64,000 bases of DNA from Paulownia fortunei (lineage: Eukaryota; Streptophyta; Magnoliopsida; Lamiales; Paulowniaceae): NCBI GenBank assembly GCA_019321725.1, contig CM033114.1, positions 15,914,278 through 15,978,277 on the forward strand. The letters are read 5' to 3'. Below are positions 12,330 through 23,530 of this stretch, piece by piece. The translations under genes and the position numbers were made by a program. Numbering within the stretch: position 1 is the stretch's first letter; each line of letters starts with the position of its first letter. The notes beneath the pieces are model-generated. The model was given only the letters and a program-made list of their open reading frames with translations, searched no databases and had not been told where the DNA came from.

Positions 12330-13606
12330 CCTTTTTATCTCGAATAGTAACATTAAATTCCTAGAGTAAGAGAATCCACCTAATCAGTCTTGGTTTAGCA
12401 TCTTTTTTTAACAAAATATATTTCAAAGCTGCATGATCACTAAAAACAACAATTGGTGAGCTAACAAGATAAGATCAAAATTTATCCAATGCAAAAACTA
12501 CAGCAAGTAATTCTTTTTTAGTTGTTGTATAATTCAATTGAGCACCATTTAAAGTTTTACTTGCATAGTAAATAACATATGGTTTTTTATCTTTTCTTTG
12601 TCCCAAGACAGCTCCAACAGCATAATCACTAGCATCACATATTATTCCAAAAGGTAAAGTCCAATCTGGAGGCTGCATGATTGGAGCAGACATAAGCATG
12701 CTTTTAAGCTTAACAAAAGCATTTTCACAGTTTTCAGTCCATTCAAAAATAGTGTCTTTTGTTAGAAGATTACACAAAGGTTTAGATATTATACTAAAAT
12801 CTTTGATAAATCTTCTACAAAAACCAGCATGTCCTAAAAATGATCTAATCTCCTTCACAGTCTTTGGTGTTGGCAAATTGGCAATTAACTCAATTTTAGA
12901 TTTATCAACCTCAATACCTTTTGATGATATAATGTGTCCAAGAACAATACCAGTTGTTACCATGAAGTGACATTTCTCCAATTGAGCACAAAATTCTTTT
13001 CTTCACACCTGATCAAAACCTTTTCTAAATTAGATAAGCAATTATCAAATGAATTACCAAAAATAGAAAAATTATCCATGAATACTTCAAGAAAACGTTC
13101 AACCATGTCACTAAAAATACTAAGCATGCATCGATGGAATGTAGCGGGTGCATTACATAATCCAAAAGGCATCATTCGATATGTAAAAGTACCAAAAGGA
13201 CATGTAAAAGTTGTTTTCTCTTGATTTTCAAGTGCAATTGCAATTTGATTATACCCAAAATATCCATCTAAAAAGCAATAAAATTTATGTCCTGCAACTC
13301 TTTCTAAAATTTGATCCATGAAAGGTAATGGAAAATGATCTTTTCTAGTAACTAAGTTGAGTTTTCTATAGTCAATGCACATTCGCCAACCAGTAACAGT
13401 CCTAGTTGGAATTAATTCATCATTCTCATTCTTGACTATAGTAACTCCAGATTTCTTAGGTACAACTTGAGTAGGACTTACCCATTTGCTATCAAAAATA
13501 GAATAAATGATTCCATTATCTAAGAGTTTAATGACTTCATTTCTTACTACTTCTTTCATATTAGGATTTAGCCTTCGTTGCATTTCTCTAAATGGTTTAG
13601 CATTTT
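12330..13606 (-). pseudogene. Gypsy E reverse transcriptase and RNase H, degraded
   Basis: The frame 12957-13583 contains the classical gypsy reverse transcriptase text: RRLNPNMKEVVRNEVIKLLD, WVSPTQVVPKKSG, CIDYRKLN, CPFGTFTYRMMPFGLCNAPATF. The active-site motif reads VFMDNFSIFG; the second catalytic aspartate (codon at 13071-13073) has become asparagine. The related element H keeps FMDDFSIFG. RNase H follows with a frameshift in 12475-12981: LPFGIICDASDYAVGAVLGQ and YASKTLNGAQLNYTTTKKE. Order and motifs identify Ty3/gypsy pol. The substitution alone should abolish DNA synthesis. Confidence 0.9.
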
Positions 13607-15260
13607 CCTCTAGATAGATGTTATGTGTGCAAATGAAAGGATTAATCCTTTAATATCAGCAATGGTCCATCCTAAAGCATTCTTATGCATTTTCAGAATT
13701 TCGATCAACTTACCTTCTTGAATGCATCGAGTTTGGAAGAAATTATTACTGGAAAAGTCTCATTCTCACCCAAGAAAGAGTATTTCAAATTAACTGCCAA
13801 AGGTTTCAATTCAACCACGGGAGCTTTAATAGTTGATGGAATAGATTTTTCTGTTGATGATGAAAGTTTTTCGAACCTTGGCTTCCAAAAATATTTTTCT
13901 TATACCTGCAAAAATTCAGAGATAGTATTAGTTTGTTCCTTTCTATAAATACTTTCACTTTCAAAACAAGTCTCCAAACAATCTGAAGAGTTAGTAGTAG
14001 TAAAGTATTCATGAACAAGTTTTTCAATCAAATCCACTTCATGTACTTCGACATCTTCTGCAGGTTGCATACAAACATTAAACACATTTAGTTCCAAAGT
14101 CATATTTCCAAATGATAACTTCAAAATACCATTTCTATAATTGATCAAAGCATTTGAAGTTGCAAGAAAAGGATGACCCAAAATGATAGGAATTTGTGTG
14201 TTTGTGCAACAGGCCCTGTGTCCAAAACAATGAAATCAACTGGAAAGTAAAACTTATCAATTTGTACCAACACATCTTCTACTATCCCTTTGGAACTTTA
14301 ATCGAACGATCAGCTAGTTGGAGTACAACAGAAGTTGTTTTAAGTTCTCCCAAACCTAACTATTCATAAATTGAGAAAGGTAGAAGATTTACACTAGCAC
14401 CAAGATCAAACAAAGCACGCTCTATTCTAGTGTTTCCTATGATACATGAAATGGTTGGACAACCTGGATCTTTGTACTTTGGTGGAGTGAATTGTTGAAT
14501 GATTGAACTAACACTTTCAGTTGAAAATGCCTTCTTTTGTATATGATGTTTTCTTTTGATTGTACATAAATCTTTCAAAAATTTGGCATAAGGTGGAACT
14601 TGCTTGATTGCATCCAATAATGGAATATTAATCTTGACTTGTTTAAAAATTTCATAAATTTCAGTATTTGAGTTCAATTTCTGAGTTACTTGCAATCTTT
14701 GAGGAAAGGGTACTGGAGGTAAATATTTTTCTTTTTCATCATTTTCACGCTTACCTTCTTCAAACTTACCTTTGTCGTCAAGACTATTTCCATTTTTCAT
14801 TTCTGGAGGTGGATTAGAAACTTTCTCCTTGGGATGAATAGTCTTGTCAATAACTTTTCCATTCCGAAGAGTTGTAACTGAATTAGCCTCCTTGACTGCA
14901 TTTTCACCTGAAGAAGAAACATGACATTGAGTAGAAGGATTAGGTTGAGGTTGAGCAGGAAATTTACCTTTTTCATGAGTACGCAAAAAAATTGTCAGTG
15001 TTGAAAGTGTGCTTCTGATCTCATTGATAGCTTGTGAAGTCTGATTATTGATGTTTGTTTGTTCATGCATAAATGCTTGCAAAGTCTCCTCAATGGATTT
15101 TGTATGTGGAGGTGGATAAGAATGAAAGTTTTGTGGTTTTTGTGAATGCGGTGGTTGGGCACGGTTATCATCTCGCCAACTGAAATTGGGATGATTTCTC
15201 CATTGTGGATTGTAAGTTTCAGAATATGGAGAATGAAAAGGTTTTTTAAATGTGTTCATA
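13607..15260 (-). pseudogene. Gypsy E C-terminal gag and aspartic protease, degraded
   Basis: The frame 14360-15259 holds a low-complexity, Q/N/P-rich gag tail, then text typical of Athila polyproteins (INIPLLDAIKQVPPYAKFLKDLC) and the protease core RALFDLGASVNLLPFSIYE. The Athila form of the retropepsin active site is D-L-G-A-S rather than D-T/S-G. A stop follows at 14360. The flap and end of the domain continue in 13900-14181 (GHPFLATSNALINYRNG). The protease would cleave the gag-pol polyprotein. Several stops and frame changes make it inactive. Confidence 0.87.
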
Positions 15261-16170
15261 AAATTTGCTTATACTGGAATGTTTGGACATTCATTGGTGG
15301 AGTGCCCTAAAATTTCACAATTGCTACAAACTTCTTCCTCTTGTACAAATTTGATTTCCTTTACTTTTTAAGTTCCATGGCTTCAACTTTTCTTGTTAAA
15401 CTAGCAAGTTTAGCATTTAGATCATCTTCTGGGCTAAGGTAATATTTTCCTTTATTACTATTAGTAAGATTAGATCTAATAGAACCTTCGGAAGAATTAA
15501 CACTATGCCATGATTGTGAGTTTTCTGCCAAATGATCTAGATATTCTAGGGGTTCATCAGGTTCCTTATCAAGAAACTCACCATTACACATTGTTTCAAC
15601 AAATTGTTTTGTTTCAAGAGTTAAACCTTCATAAAAGAAACTAATTAAGCACCATTTTTCAAAATCATGATGTGGGCATGAATTCAACAAATCTTTAAAT
15701 CTTTCCCAACATTGAAAGAAAACTTCATTCGAATTTTGAGAAAAATTTTGAATTTGTCTTTTCAAAGCATTAGTTTTATGAGTTGGAAAGAATTTTTTTA
15801 AGAATTCAACTTGCATTTCTTGCCAAGTGCCAATTGACCTAGGTTTTAAAGAATTAAGCCAATTTTTTGCTTTATCTTTTAAAGAGAAAGGAAATAATTT
15901 GAGCTTAACAATCTCATTTGTGCAAGTTTGATCATCAAAAGTGGCACATACTTCATCAAATTCTTTTAAATGCAAGTAAGGGCTTTCAGAGTCTAAACCA
16001 TGGAAATTAGAAAGTAAAGGGATCATACCTGACTTGAATCGAAAATTATTTGTATTTAGAGGAAAAGTGAAACAAGAAGGAGAAGAATTTCGAGGAGGTT
16101 GCAAGTAATAATGCATGGTACGCACCTATTGATTCTCATTTTCATCCTGGACACTTTCATTTTCAGCCAT
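15261..16170 (-). pseudogene. Gypsy E gag with zinc knuckle, degraded
   Basis: The ATG at 16170 opens a frame (MAENESVQDENENQ) that meets a TAG after 14 codons, then continues in phase through 15361. The core is an Athila-type Retrotrans_gag domain: SPYLHLKEFDEVC, LKLFPFSLKDKAKNWLNSL, FLKKFFPTHKT, CWERFKDLLNSCPHHDFEKW, LISFFYEGL. After two more stops a CCHC zinc knuckle CSNCEILGHSTNEC lies near 15290-15330. Gag forms the particle and binds the RNA. Three stops break this copy. Confidence 0.9.
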
Positions 16171-16347
16171 GGTGGAAGTGTGTGGAGATGATTCAAACAA
16201 ATTTCCAAACAAAGTTTCGGAATTACTTTTTACTAAACATCGAGAATTATGACTACGATACCATATAACCATATATCCATAAAGAAAATAAACAAACTAT
16301 ATTTACAAAGGAAAAATATTAACAAACCTGAATACTTACCTTGCCTT

Positions 16348-16363
16348 CCCGGCAACGGCGCCA
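16348..16363 (-). other. Right primer-binding site of gypsy E (tRNA-Asp type)
   Basis: cccggcaacggcgcca on the plus strand reads TGGCGCCGTTGCCGGG on the minus strand, complementary to plant tRNA-Asp. It is six bases from the LTR end at 16370. The 184 bp between it and the gag ATG at 16170 is leader. Confidence 0.9.
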
Positions 16364-16369
16364 AAAACT

Positions 16370-17980
16370 TGCTACAACTTTAAGGTTGCAAACCCAAGTG
16401 CAGGTTCTAGTAAGTAATAAATTTTTCGTGAGTCCGAGATCGATCCACAGGGAAGTTGTTTGAAGAATTCAAGTTTATATTTCTAAAAAGATGGAGTTTA
16501 TGTGAATCAAAATATATGAACAATTAATGTATGATGTAACTAAAGAAAAATCAAAGTAGTAAAAGTACTGATGATTAGGGATCCACTCTTGAGTTTTGGA
16601 TAAAGAAATGGTTATTATTCTTTTTACCTCTATTAATTTGCACAATTGGAATCCATACATAATGAAGGTTCCAATGGGAAGATATTATCAAGTAACTCAT
16701 GTAATAAGGTAATCATGATATTATCTTACTATTGCAAATTATCTCTTAACGACAACACTTATTTATGGGATCAAGCATTTATGTACACCTTCGTCAACAA
16801 CAAATCAAGGTTTCACATTAGCAGTCGGTGGGGTAAAACCGTACAATATGCTAAATGAACCCAAGTATTTGTTGTGCCATTGGAGATACATAAATCAAGA
16901 ATCACCACAAAACAAGTAGGGTTTAGATCAAAAATAAAAATAATAATACAACATATTTAAACAATTTCTACCTTTATAACCATTTCTCTTCCTACATCAA
17001 GAGTTTCACCATTTTTCCTCAACAAAATGAAATTTAAAAAGACATAATAAAAGTAACAAAGACTAAAAATATAAGAAAAACTAGAGAATGCATTTCTATT
17101 ACTACTAGAAAACTTACAATACTAGAAAATATACAAACTAGATAACTTAGTCTAAAGAAACCCTCTACCCCCCTCCTCTTACAAGCTTAATACATGGCCT
17201 ATTTATAGTACTTGGAGTAAGCTAGAGGCCAAACAAATAATGGAGGGGTTAATCAAGTGGTATGCTAGTTGCCAAGAGTTGGTAAGTTGTTACAAAAATT
17301 TCTCATCCACTGAATTGAATTATATTTTTTGGTTAGATACAGCCCGATTTTGAAGATATGTGAAGAATAAAAATTGTATATCTTTCAGTGATAATATATT
17401 TTCATATATTTTTTTTCAAATTTGGCTATCGGATGAAGGAGATATGGTCAAATTACTGATTCATGTCCAAGAGCCATCCTGTAACATCAGCAGCAACTTG
17501 CAGCCTATGGTTTTACTATTTTGGCATATTTTCACACCATCTTGTCTTCAGAAAACTTGTTTATTTACCTCTTGGGTATAACATATCTTAATTTCAGACC
17601 AAAATAAATTTGGGCTCAATATATATAACCGAATTGGTAAAATAAGTCAATAGTGGGCTAAACTCTGATCCGAATTTTGGTGATCCATTTTGTGTAATTA
17701 CTTGGATGAATTTTCTGCTATCATCCAGACTGAATTAGGCTGAGCCTACAACATAAAAGTTGTACCTCTATCTATTGGCTTTCAAATGAAACAAGTTTTA
17801 GGTTCATAGAGCTTTTGATCATGAAGTTATACTCAAATTACAAAAACTGCACAAGTTTGGAAACATGCTTCAATTTATTCCCTAACATAAAACATTAATA
17901 AAACAATAATATTAACAAGAATAAAGCATGAAAAGTATAAAGGATTTGATATAAAAATATGTCAAAATATGCACCTATCA
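16370..17980 (-). repeat. Right LTR (5' LTR) of gypsy E, minus orientation
   Basis: It runs from the CA end (TGCTACAACT on the plus strand) to the TG end (GCACCTATCA). It aligns with 9251-10659 reversed, with about 200 extra bp around 16600-16800. Related LTRs are at 48510-49930 (element H) and 40656-40966 (fragment). Confidence 0.9.
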
Positions 17981-18289
17981 ATTAGTAAATAATTAGAAGG
18001 ATACTAGCAAATCCTTTTAATTGTTGCTCTTCTATATTGTGGACCTGATAGAGGGGAGACACTTGGATCCCTGCGAGTTCTGATAGTCCAAGATAAGAAA
18101 TTGATTGCTTCATTCTCCACAACAATCAGAGTGCACAGAAGGTATAATCCAAATTTAATATTTATTTATATATTCACTTGAATAAGCGCAATTGTTAAAA
18201 TCACTTTCGAATCAAAGGGGTTGAATTTATCTTTGATAAAATTTTAATTTTTTGTTGTATATACCCCTATGATTATAGCAAATCCAATA
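17981..18289 (+). repeat. 5' LTR of copia A, last part
   Basis: This continues the copia LTR after gypsy E, beginning with the duplicated attag. It ends at 'agcaaatccaata', matching agcgaacccaaca of the 3' LTR with substitutions, directly before the primer-binding site. Confidence 0.88.
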
Positions 18290-18306
18290 GTGGTATTAGA
18301 GTCACG
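18290..18306 (+). other. Primer-binding site of copia A (tRNA-iMet type)
   Basis: gtggtattagagtcacg differs from gtggtatcagagccacg by two C-to-T changes. It is complementary to plant initiator tRNA-Met. Confidence 0.88.
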
Positions 18307-19815
18307 CTTTCACTTATTCAGTTAATTTTGGATTTATGAATGCATGTTTTTAAATTGTTTAAATTCATGTTAATTATGTAAAATTTGATTTTGCATATTT
18401 TCAGCAATTTTTAATTGGAATAATTTTAATTACTTATTTAAATTGTTTAAATATGAAAATAAAAAAAGGTGAAGAAATAGGTCATCAAATGTCAAACACC
18501 CAACGACGGCGCGCGCACGATAGGCAGTAATAGCGCTGCTCGTCATGTCGTTTCGAGTCTACTTTTATTTTTTATTTTTTTTATTTTTTGGAATATTAAA
18601 TATTAATTTTAATTATTTCTGAAAAATTATTTTTCATGCAATTAAAAATTATACCAAGTTAAAAAAATTGCATTTAACAATTTGAGAAATTTACATGTTT
18701 TGATAATTACATATGAAGTTAATTATGAACATGTATGAGATGATCATGAGCCATTGGACTAATGTGATTGGTTTTATGTAATATTTTTGGGTTTTAAAAT
18801 GGCGCCTGCAAGCCTCTTATTCCATCTATGTAAGTTATTTTATTTTCTGTAGAGAGAGTTGAATAGATGGTGAGCTTTTTTTTTTCTTTGGAAGACGAAA
18901 GAGAATCAAGAAGGAGGTTTCAAAGAAGGTCCATGTTTGTATGGGATACAATTATGTAATAGAATAGGTTCTATTCCATTTTATTACCCTTAGACTTACC
19001 TTAGGTCTATTTTTTTCGGCTCAAATGGACCGTGTAGGACTGGTTCATGATCATCCATTTATTTAAGTGTATATTAGATGCATGCTTAGAATTTTATTTA
19101 ATGCTTCTATGCTTGTGCAATGATATTATGATGTCATGCATTAAAAAACCAATCTAATTTAAATTATGATGAGGTTTTGGATAAAATTAAACCCCACTTA
19201 ATTTACTAAAATTAAGTAAAATAATATTTAGAAAATTCAATTTCAAACAAAAATGGACAAGTTAGGTAAGACCTATCGTTTCATACCTACCACCAAAGAT
19301 AAAGACATGACGATCGCTACCGCACTTGATCACTGGCCATGAGTCGTGGAGTGGTCTTGTGTTGGAAAGCTGTAATCTCTACCAAGCATTGAGATGCTCG
19401 TGGGATGGAATCATCATTATGTTGGCCATGAGTCATGGGACATCTTGATCCCCTCTCTTCACGAATGTTTGATGGGTATTGTTTGACACTTAGTACCATA
19501 TGAACTCATAAAATTGTGGTATATGGGAAGAGGTGAGGCAAAACAAACTTGAGGGTTGTATAGCGATACAATCGTTAAAGAGTTGACTACCGATAGAAAT
19601 ATTTTATGGACTCATAAAATTGGGGTGTGAAATATTTTCATTAGACCTCAAACTCACTAGGAAATTTGATTTCCCGAAATTCTATTAGGGGTGATGGAAT
19701 TTGAAAAAAATAGTGGGAGACATTTACTATTAAAGACCTTATATTAAATGAATATATTTTCCCATAGTTTACTCATTTTTTACTTCGTGCATGTTTTGTA
19801 GATTATTCTTCTAAA
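18307..19815 (+). other. Untranslated leader of copia A
   Basis: About 1.5 kb lies between primer-binding site and gag, unusually long but shared with copies B and D. It contains a paired motif: ccatgagtcgtgg (19337-19349) and ccatgagtcatgg (19426-19438), 89 bp apart, with the hairpin gcattgagatgc (19386-19397) between them. No conserved reading frame is seen. Confidence 0.75.
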
Positions 19816-20682
19816 ATGATAAAGAATCCACTTGCAACAATCCTTGAACAAAATAAATTAACTGGACCTAACTTTGTCGGTTGGCTAAGAAACCTGAAGA
19901 TAGTTCTTCAGTTGGAGAAGATGGCATATGTCATCAACACTACACCTCCTTCAGTTCCACCGGAGGATATTACTTCAGAGGATTATACAGATTACTTAAG
20001 TCATGTTGATGATAATCTACAGGTTCGATGCTACATGCTGGCATTGATGTCAAATGAGCTGCAAAGGCAGAACGAGGATCAAGATACTGCTTATGGGATC
20101 CTCATTCAACTATAAGAGTTGTATGGTGAAAGAACTCGACAGGTGAGATATCAGATCTCAAAAGAGCAATTCATATGTCGAATGACTGAGGGCTCTTCAG
20201 TCCATGATCATAGATTAAAGATGATAGCCCTTATTGAAAGGCTAGCATCCCTTGGATTCGTTATGGAGAATGAACTTTATACGGACCTTCTCCTGCAGTC
20301 TCTGCCTTTATCATTTGACACCTTTGTTGTCAACTTTAACATACACAACATGGAGACTAGTCTCGCTAAGCTTGCAAACATGTTAAAGATGGCTGAGTTC
20401 ACTATGAAAAAAGACAAGCCGATTCTGATTGTTGGATCTTCTTCCGAATCAAAGGCTAAAAAAACCCAAGAAAGAAAGAAAAAAGGAAAGGGTTCCTCTA
20501 AACCCAACAAGCTGAAAGTTAATAGAGGTGTCAAAAAGGTTTCTTCTCAACCCAATGACAAGTGTCATGACTGCGGTAGACTAGGGCATTGGAAGAGGAA
20601 TTGTAAGGAGTATCTTGCAAGCTTGAAGAGTTCAGGTATATATTCTGTTGAAGTTAACTTTTCGGTTAACAATACTTCTTAG
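19816..20682 (+). pseudogene. Copia A gag with zinc knuckle, one stop
   Basis: This is a nearly complete copia gag of about 288 codons. The first 99 codons carry the start KNPLATILEQNKLTGPNFVG and WLRNLKIVL. A TAA at 20113 interrupts, after which the frame continues with YGERTRQVRYQISKE, HDHRLKMIALIERLASLG, YTDLLLQSLPLSFDTFVVNF and METSLAKLANMLKMAE, all typical of the Retrotran_gag_2/UBN2 family. A lysine-rich linker leads to an intact CCHC knuckle CHDCGRLGHWKRNC (near 20570-20612). The protein would coat the element RNA. A stop TAG at 20680-20682 also separates it from the protease. Confidence 0.92.
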
Positions 20683-20949
20683 GTATTAGATACCAGTTGT
20701 GGCTCACATATTTGCAAGATTTACAAATGATGGCAAGAAGTAGGAAGTTGGATGGAGAAGAGACAGTCCTCAGGATGGGGAATGGAGCAAGAGTTGCTGC
20801 ATTAGCTATAGGACCGTTAATCTAGCTTTAGAGAATGGTTGTGTAATAGTTTTAAACAATTGTCTTTTTATTCTAAATATTATTAAAAATATTATCTCTA
20901 TTCAAGTTTTGGATAGAGAAGGTTTTAGATTTACCATTGAGAATGGAAA
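20683..20949 (+). pseudogene. Copia A protease, degraded
   Basis: The start VLDTSCGSHIC is the copia aspartic-protease active site (normally D-T-G-C/A-S-H), with the essential glycine replaced by serine. The following frame is broken by stops and shifts ('MGNGARVAA' and 'VLNNCLF' can be read in different frames). Confidence 0.8.
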
Positions 20950-21900
20950 TTGTTCCATTTCAAATGTTCTGATTTTATCTATTATGGTTCTTTGATGAAT
21001 TATTTATATACTATTACTCCCCATAACCCCATTTTCACAATTCAACAAAATAAGATAAAATTAGATAATCATAGTTCCATGAGCCTGTGGCACACAAGAT
21101 TAGGACATATTTATGATAAAAAGATTAACAAATTGGCACAATTACTTGATCTAAAGAAACAGAAAGAACTGCCAACATGTGAATCCTGCCTCAAAGGAAA
21201 GATGACCAAATTTCCATTTATTGGACAAGTGGAGCGAGCTAAGCATCTATTAGATTTGATCCATACAGATGTATATGGGCCACTAAATGTTAGTGCTCGT
21301 GGGAACTATAACTACTTCTTAACCTTTACCGATGACTTCTCTAGGTATGGTTATGTGTACCTTTTAAGGTACAACTCTGAAGTATTTGAAAAGTTTAAAG
21401 AATTCAGAACCGAAGCAGAGAAACAAACTGGATTAAGTATAAAATCTCTTCGATCTGATTGATGAGGTGAATACTAAAGCACAAAATTTTTAGATTATCT
21501 AAAAGAGAATGGGATTCTCTCACAGTGGACTCTTCTTACTAGTCCCCAACTCATCAGAGTTGCAGAATGTAGGAATCAACCTTATTGGACTTTGTTCAAT
21601 CTATGATGAGCTTTACTTCATTGGCTTTTTCATTCAGTGGCTATGCCTTGGAAACAGCGGCATACCTATTAAATAGGGTACCATCTAAAGCCATACCCAA
21701 AATACCATATGAGATGTGGTGTGGAAAGACACCTTCCTATAAATACCTTAGGGTATGGGGGTGTGCTGCATTTGTAAAGCAGCAAGTGGGAGATAAGTTG
21801 GATATGAGATCCAACTTATGCAAGTTTGTGGGGTATCCAAAGGAGTCTATTAGATACTATTTATATGATATCACAGAATAAAGGGTGTTTGTTTTAAGAA
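20950..21900 (+). pseudogene. Copia A integrase, degraded
   Basis: The frame 20950-21462 shows the HHCC zinc-binding region (MSLWHTRLGH and CESCLKGKMTKFPF) and the integrase core (IHTDVYGPLNVSARGNYNYF, LTFTDDFSRYGYVYLL, SLRSD). A double TGA follows the second catalytic aspartate, where related proteins have R-G-G-E-Y. The third acidic residue region is shifted (VAECRNQ near 21560). The frame 21585-21881 carries the C-terminal text ETAAYLLNRVPSKAIPKIPY and WGCAAFVKQ. Integrase would insert the cDNA and create the 5-bp duplication. Confidence 0.9.
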
Positions 21901-22890
21901 ATGCTACATTCCTTGAAGAATAATTTCTTTCAGATGAAAGTGGCAATGTTGTAGAACTTGAAGAGATTCAAAAATCACAAAACACCCCAACTGACGTAGT
22001 AAATGGTATACCAGTTGATCCTGGACCCTCTAAGGCACAACTTATTTGAAGATTCGAAAGGGTCTCGAGGGTACCTAAGAGGTACAACTTGTTGTTAGAG
22101 AACAAAGAAGAGGGACTCCCTTTGGATAATGATCCAAGAAGATATGGATAGGCGATGTCTGACACTGATTCAGAGAAATGGCAAGAAGCTATGCAGTTCA
22201 AAATGGACTCCATGTACTCCAACAAGGTATGGACCTTGGTGGACCCACCATATGAAATTGTTCCCATTGGTTGCAAATAGGTCTACAAGTGGAAGTTTGG
22301 AGTAGATGGAGAGGTAGCAACCTATAAGGCATGATTGGTAGCAAAAGGTTATATTCAGAAGCAAGGAATTGATTATGAGGAAACTTTTTCAGCGATAGCA
22401 ATGCTTAAATCCATACGGATATTGTTGGCCATATCTGCATATTATGACTATGAGATATGGAAAATGGATGTGAAGACCGCTTTTCTTAATGGAAACATTA
22501 AGGAATAGATCTATATAAAGCAGCCAGAAGGCTTCATATCCAGTGGGAGTGAGCAAAAGATTTACAAGCTCCATAGATCCATTTATGAACTCAAACAAGC
22601 TTCGAGGAGTTGGAACATCCAATTTAATGAAACGATCAAAACATTTGACTTTCATAAGAACATGGATGAACCATGTGTCTATAAGAAGGTTAATAGGAGT
22701 GCAGTTACATTTGTTGTGCTCTACGTTGATGACATCTTACTCATTGAGAATGATATAGGGATGTTGCAATCAACAAGGACTTGGTTATCTAATCAGTTTT
22801 CCATGAATGACTTGGGAGATGCATCTTTTATCCTAGGGATAAATATCTATAGAGATAGATCTAGAAGGATGATCAGACTATCCTAGTCCT
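21901..22890 (+). pseudogene. Copia A reverse transcriptase, degraded
   Basis: RVT_2-family reverse transcriptase. Visible blocks in order: linker to 22140, KWKFGVDGEVATYKA (22290-22333), a TGA where related copies have Arg, LVAKGYIQKQGIDYEETFS, MDVKTAFLNGNIKE, then TAG, IYIKQPEGFISSGSEQKIYK, and the active site VLYVDDILLIENDIG (frame 22662-22886) with both aspartates present. It ends with FILGINIYRDRSRRMIRLS and a TAG at 22884. A deletion of about 180 bp relative to copia B (27560-27760) follows at once, removing the link to RNase H. Confidence 0.9.
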
Positions 22891-23515
22891 AATATAACAC
22901 ATGCTCTGAGTGTCACGAGCAAATATTAGTCTAATCCAGGGGAAGAATACTGGAAAGCAATTAAGATGATCCTCAAGTACTTGAGAAGGACTAAGGATAT
23001 CTTTTTAATATACGATAATGGAGAACTAAAATTGGAGGATATACAAACTCTAGTTTTCAGTCCGATATAAATGACTCAAAGTTCATGTCTAGATATATAT
23101 TTACCCTAAATGGTGGTGCAGTCAGTTGAAAGAGTTCCAAGCAAGAGATAACTGCAAACTCTACCACGGAAGCTGAATATATTGTTACATGAGATGCAGT
23201 AAAAGAAGCTATTTGGATTAGAAACTTCATCCAAGGGTTTGGTGTAGTTTCATCCACTGTTGATCCATTTATGATTTATTGTGATAATAATAGAGCCATT
23301 ACACAAGCAAAGAAGCCAAGATCTCATCAAAGATCCAAGCACATAAAGAGATGATATCACTTAATCAGAGAGATCATTGGTAGAGGCGACTTCATTGTGG
23401 ATTGAGTTGCCTCAACTGAAAATATAGCAAACCTACTTACTAAGCCCTTAGCACAGAAGATATTCAACCGACATCTTGAGAAGATGGGCCTTAGATACAT
23501 GGACAATTGGAGCTA
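22891..23515 (+). pseudogene. Copia A RNase H, degraded
   Basis: Readable blocks are SKQEITANSTTEAEYI (near 23130-23180), AVKEAIWIRNFIQ, CDNNRAITQAKKPRSHQRSKH (near 23280-23345), REIIGRGDFIVD and ASTENIANLLTKPLAQK up to the end HLEKMGLRYMDNWS with TAG at 23513. These are the standard copia RNase H blocks; stops replace tryptophan or arginine codons at several positions. RNase H would degrade the RNA strand during reverse transcription. Confidence 0.88.
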
Positions 23516-23518
23516 GGG

Positions 23519-23530
23519 CAAGTGGAAGAT
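23519..23530 (+). other. Polypurine tract of copia A
   Basis: Purine-rich gcaagtggaaga lies just before the 3' LTR start TGTTAGAG. Equivalent tracts precede 28341 and 34706 and, reversed, follow 31057. It primes plus-strand synthesis. Confidence 0.7.

Larger units (their letters stand above)
9251..17980 (-). mobile_element. Athila-like gypsy element E with inverted LTRs
   Basis: The 8,730-bp element begins TGATAGGTGC and ends GCACCTATCA and is flanked on both sides by attag (9246-9250 and 17981-17985). Its right part is a normal minus-strand element: 5' LTR (16370-17980), primer-binding site, gag, protease, reverse transcriptase, RNase H, integrase. In place of a 3' LTR, the left end is a plus-strand LTR (9251-10659) followed by its own primer-binding site, leader and about 180 bp of gag-proximal sequence, fused head-to-head at 10917/10918 to the end of pol. 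Both outer ends are therefore U3 ends. Integrase after reverse transcriptase identifies Ty3/gypsy. Confidence 0.9.

Noticed and set aside
22170..22655. Several minus-strand frames opposite copia A reverse transcriptase.
   Set aside because: They are mirror images of the reverse transcriptase coding strand.
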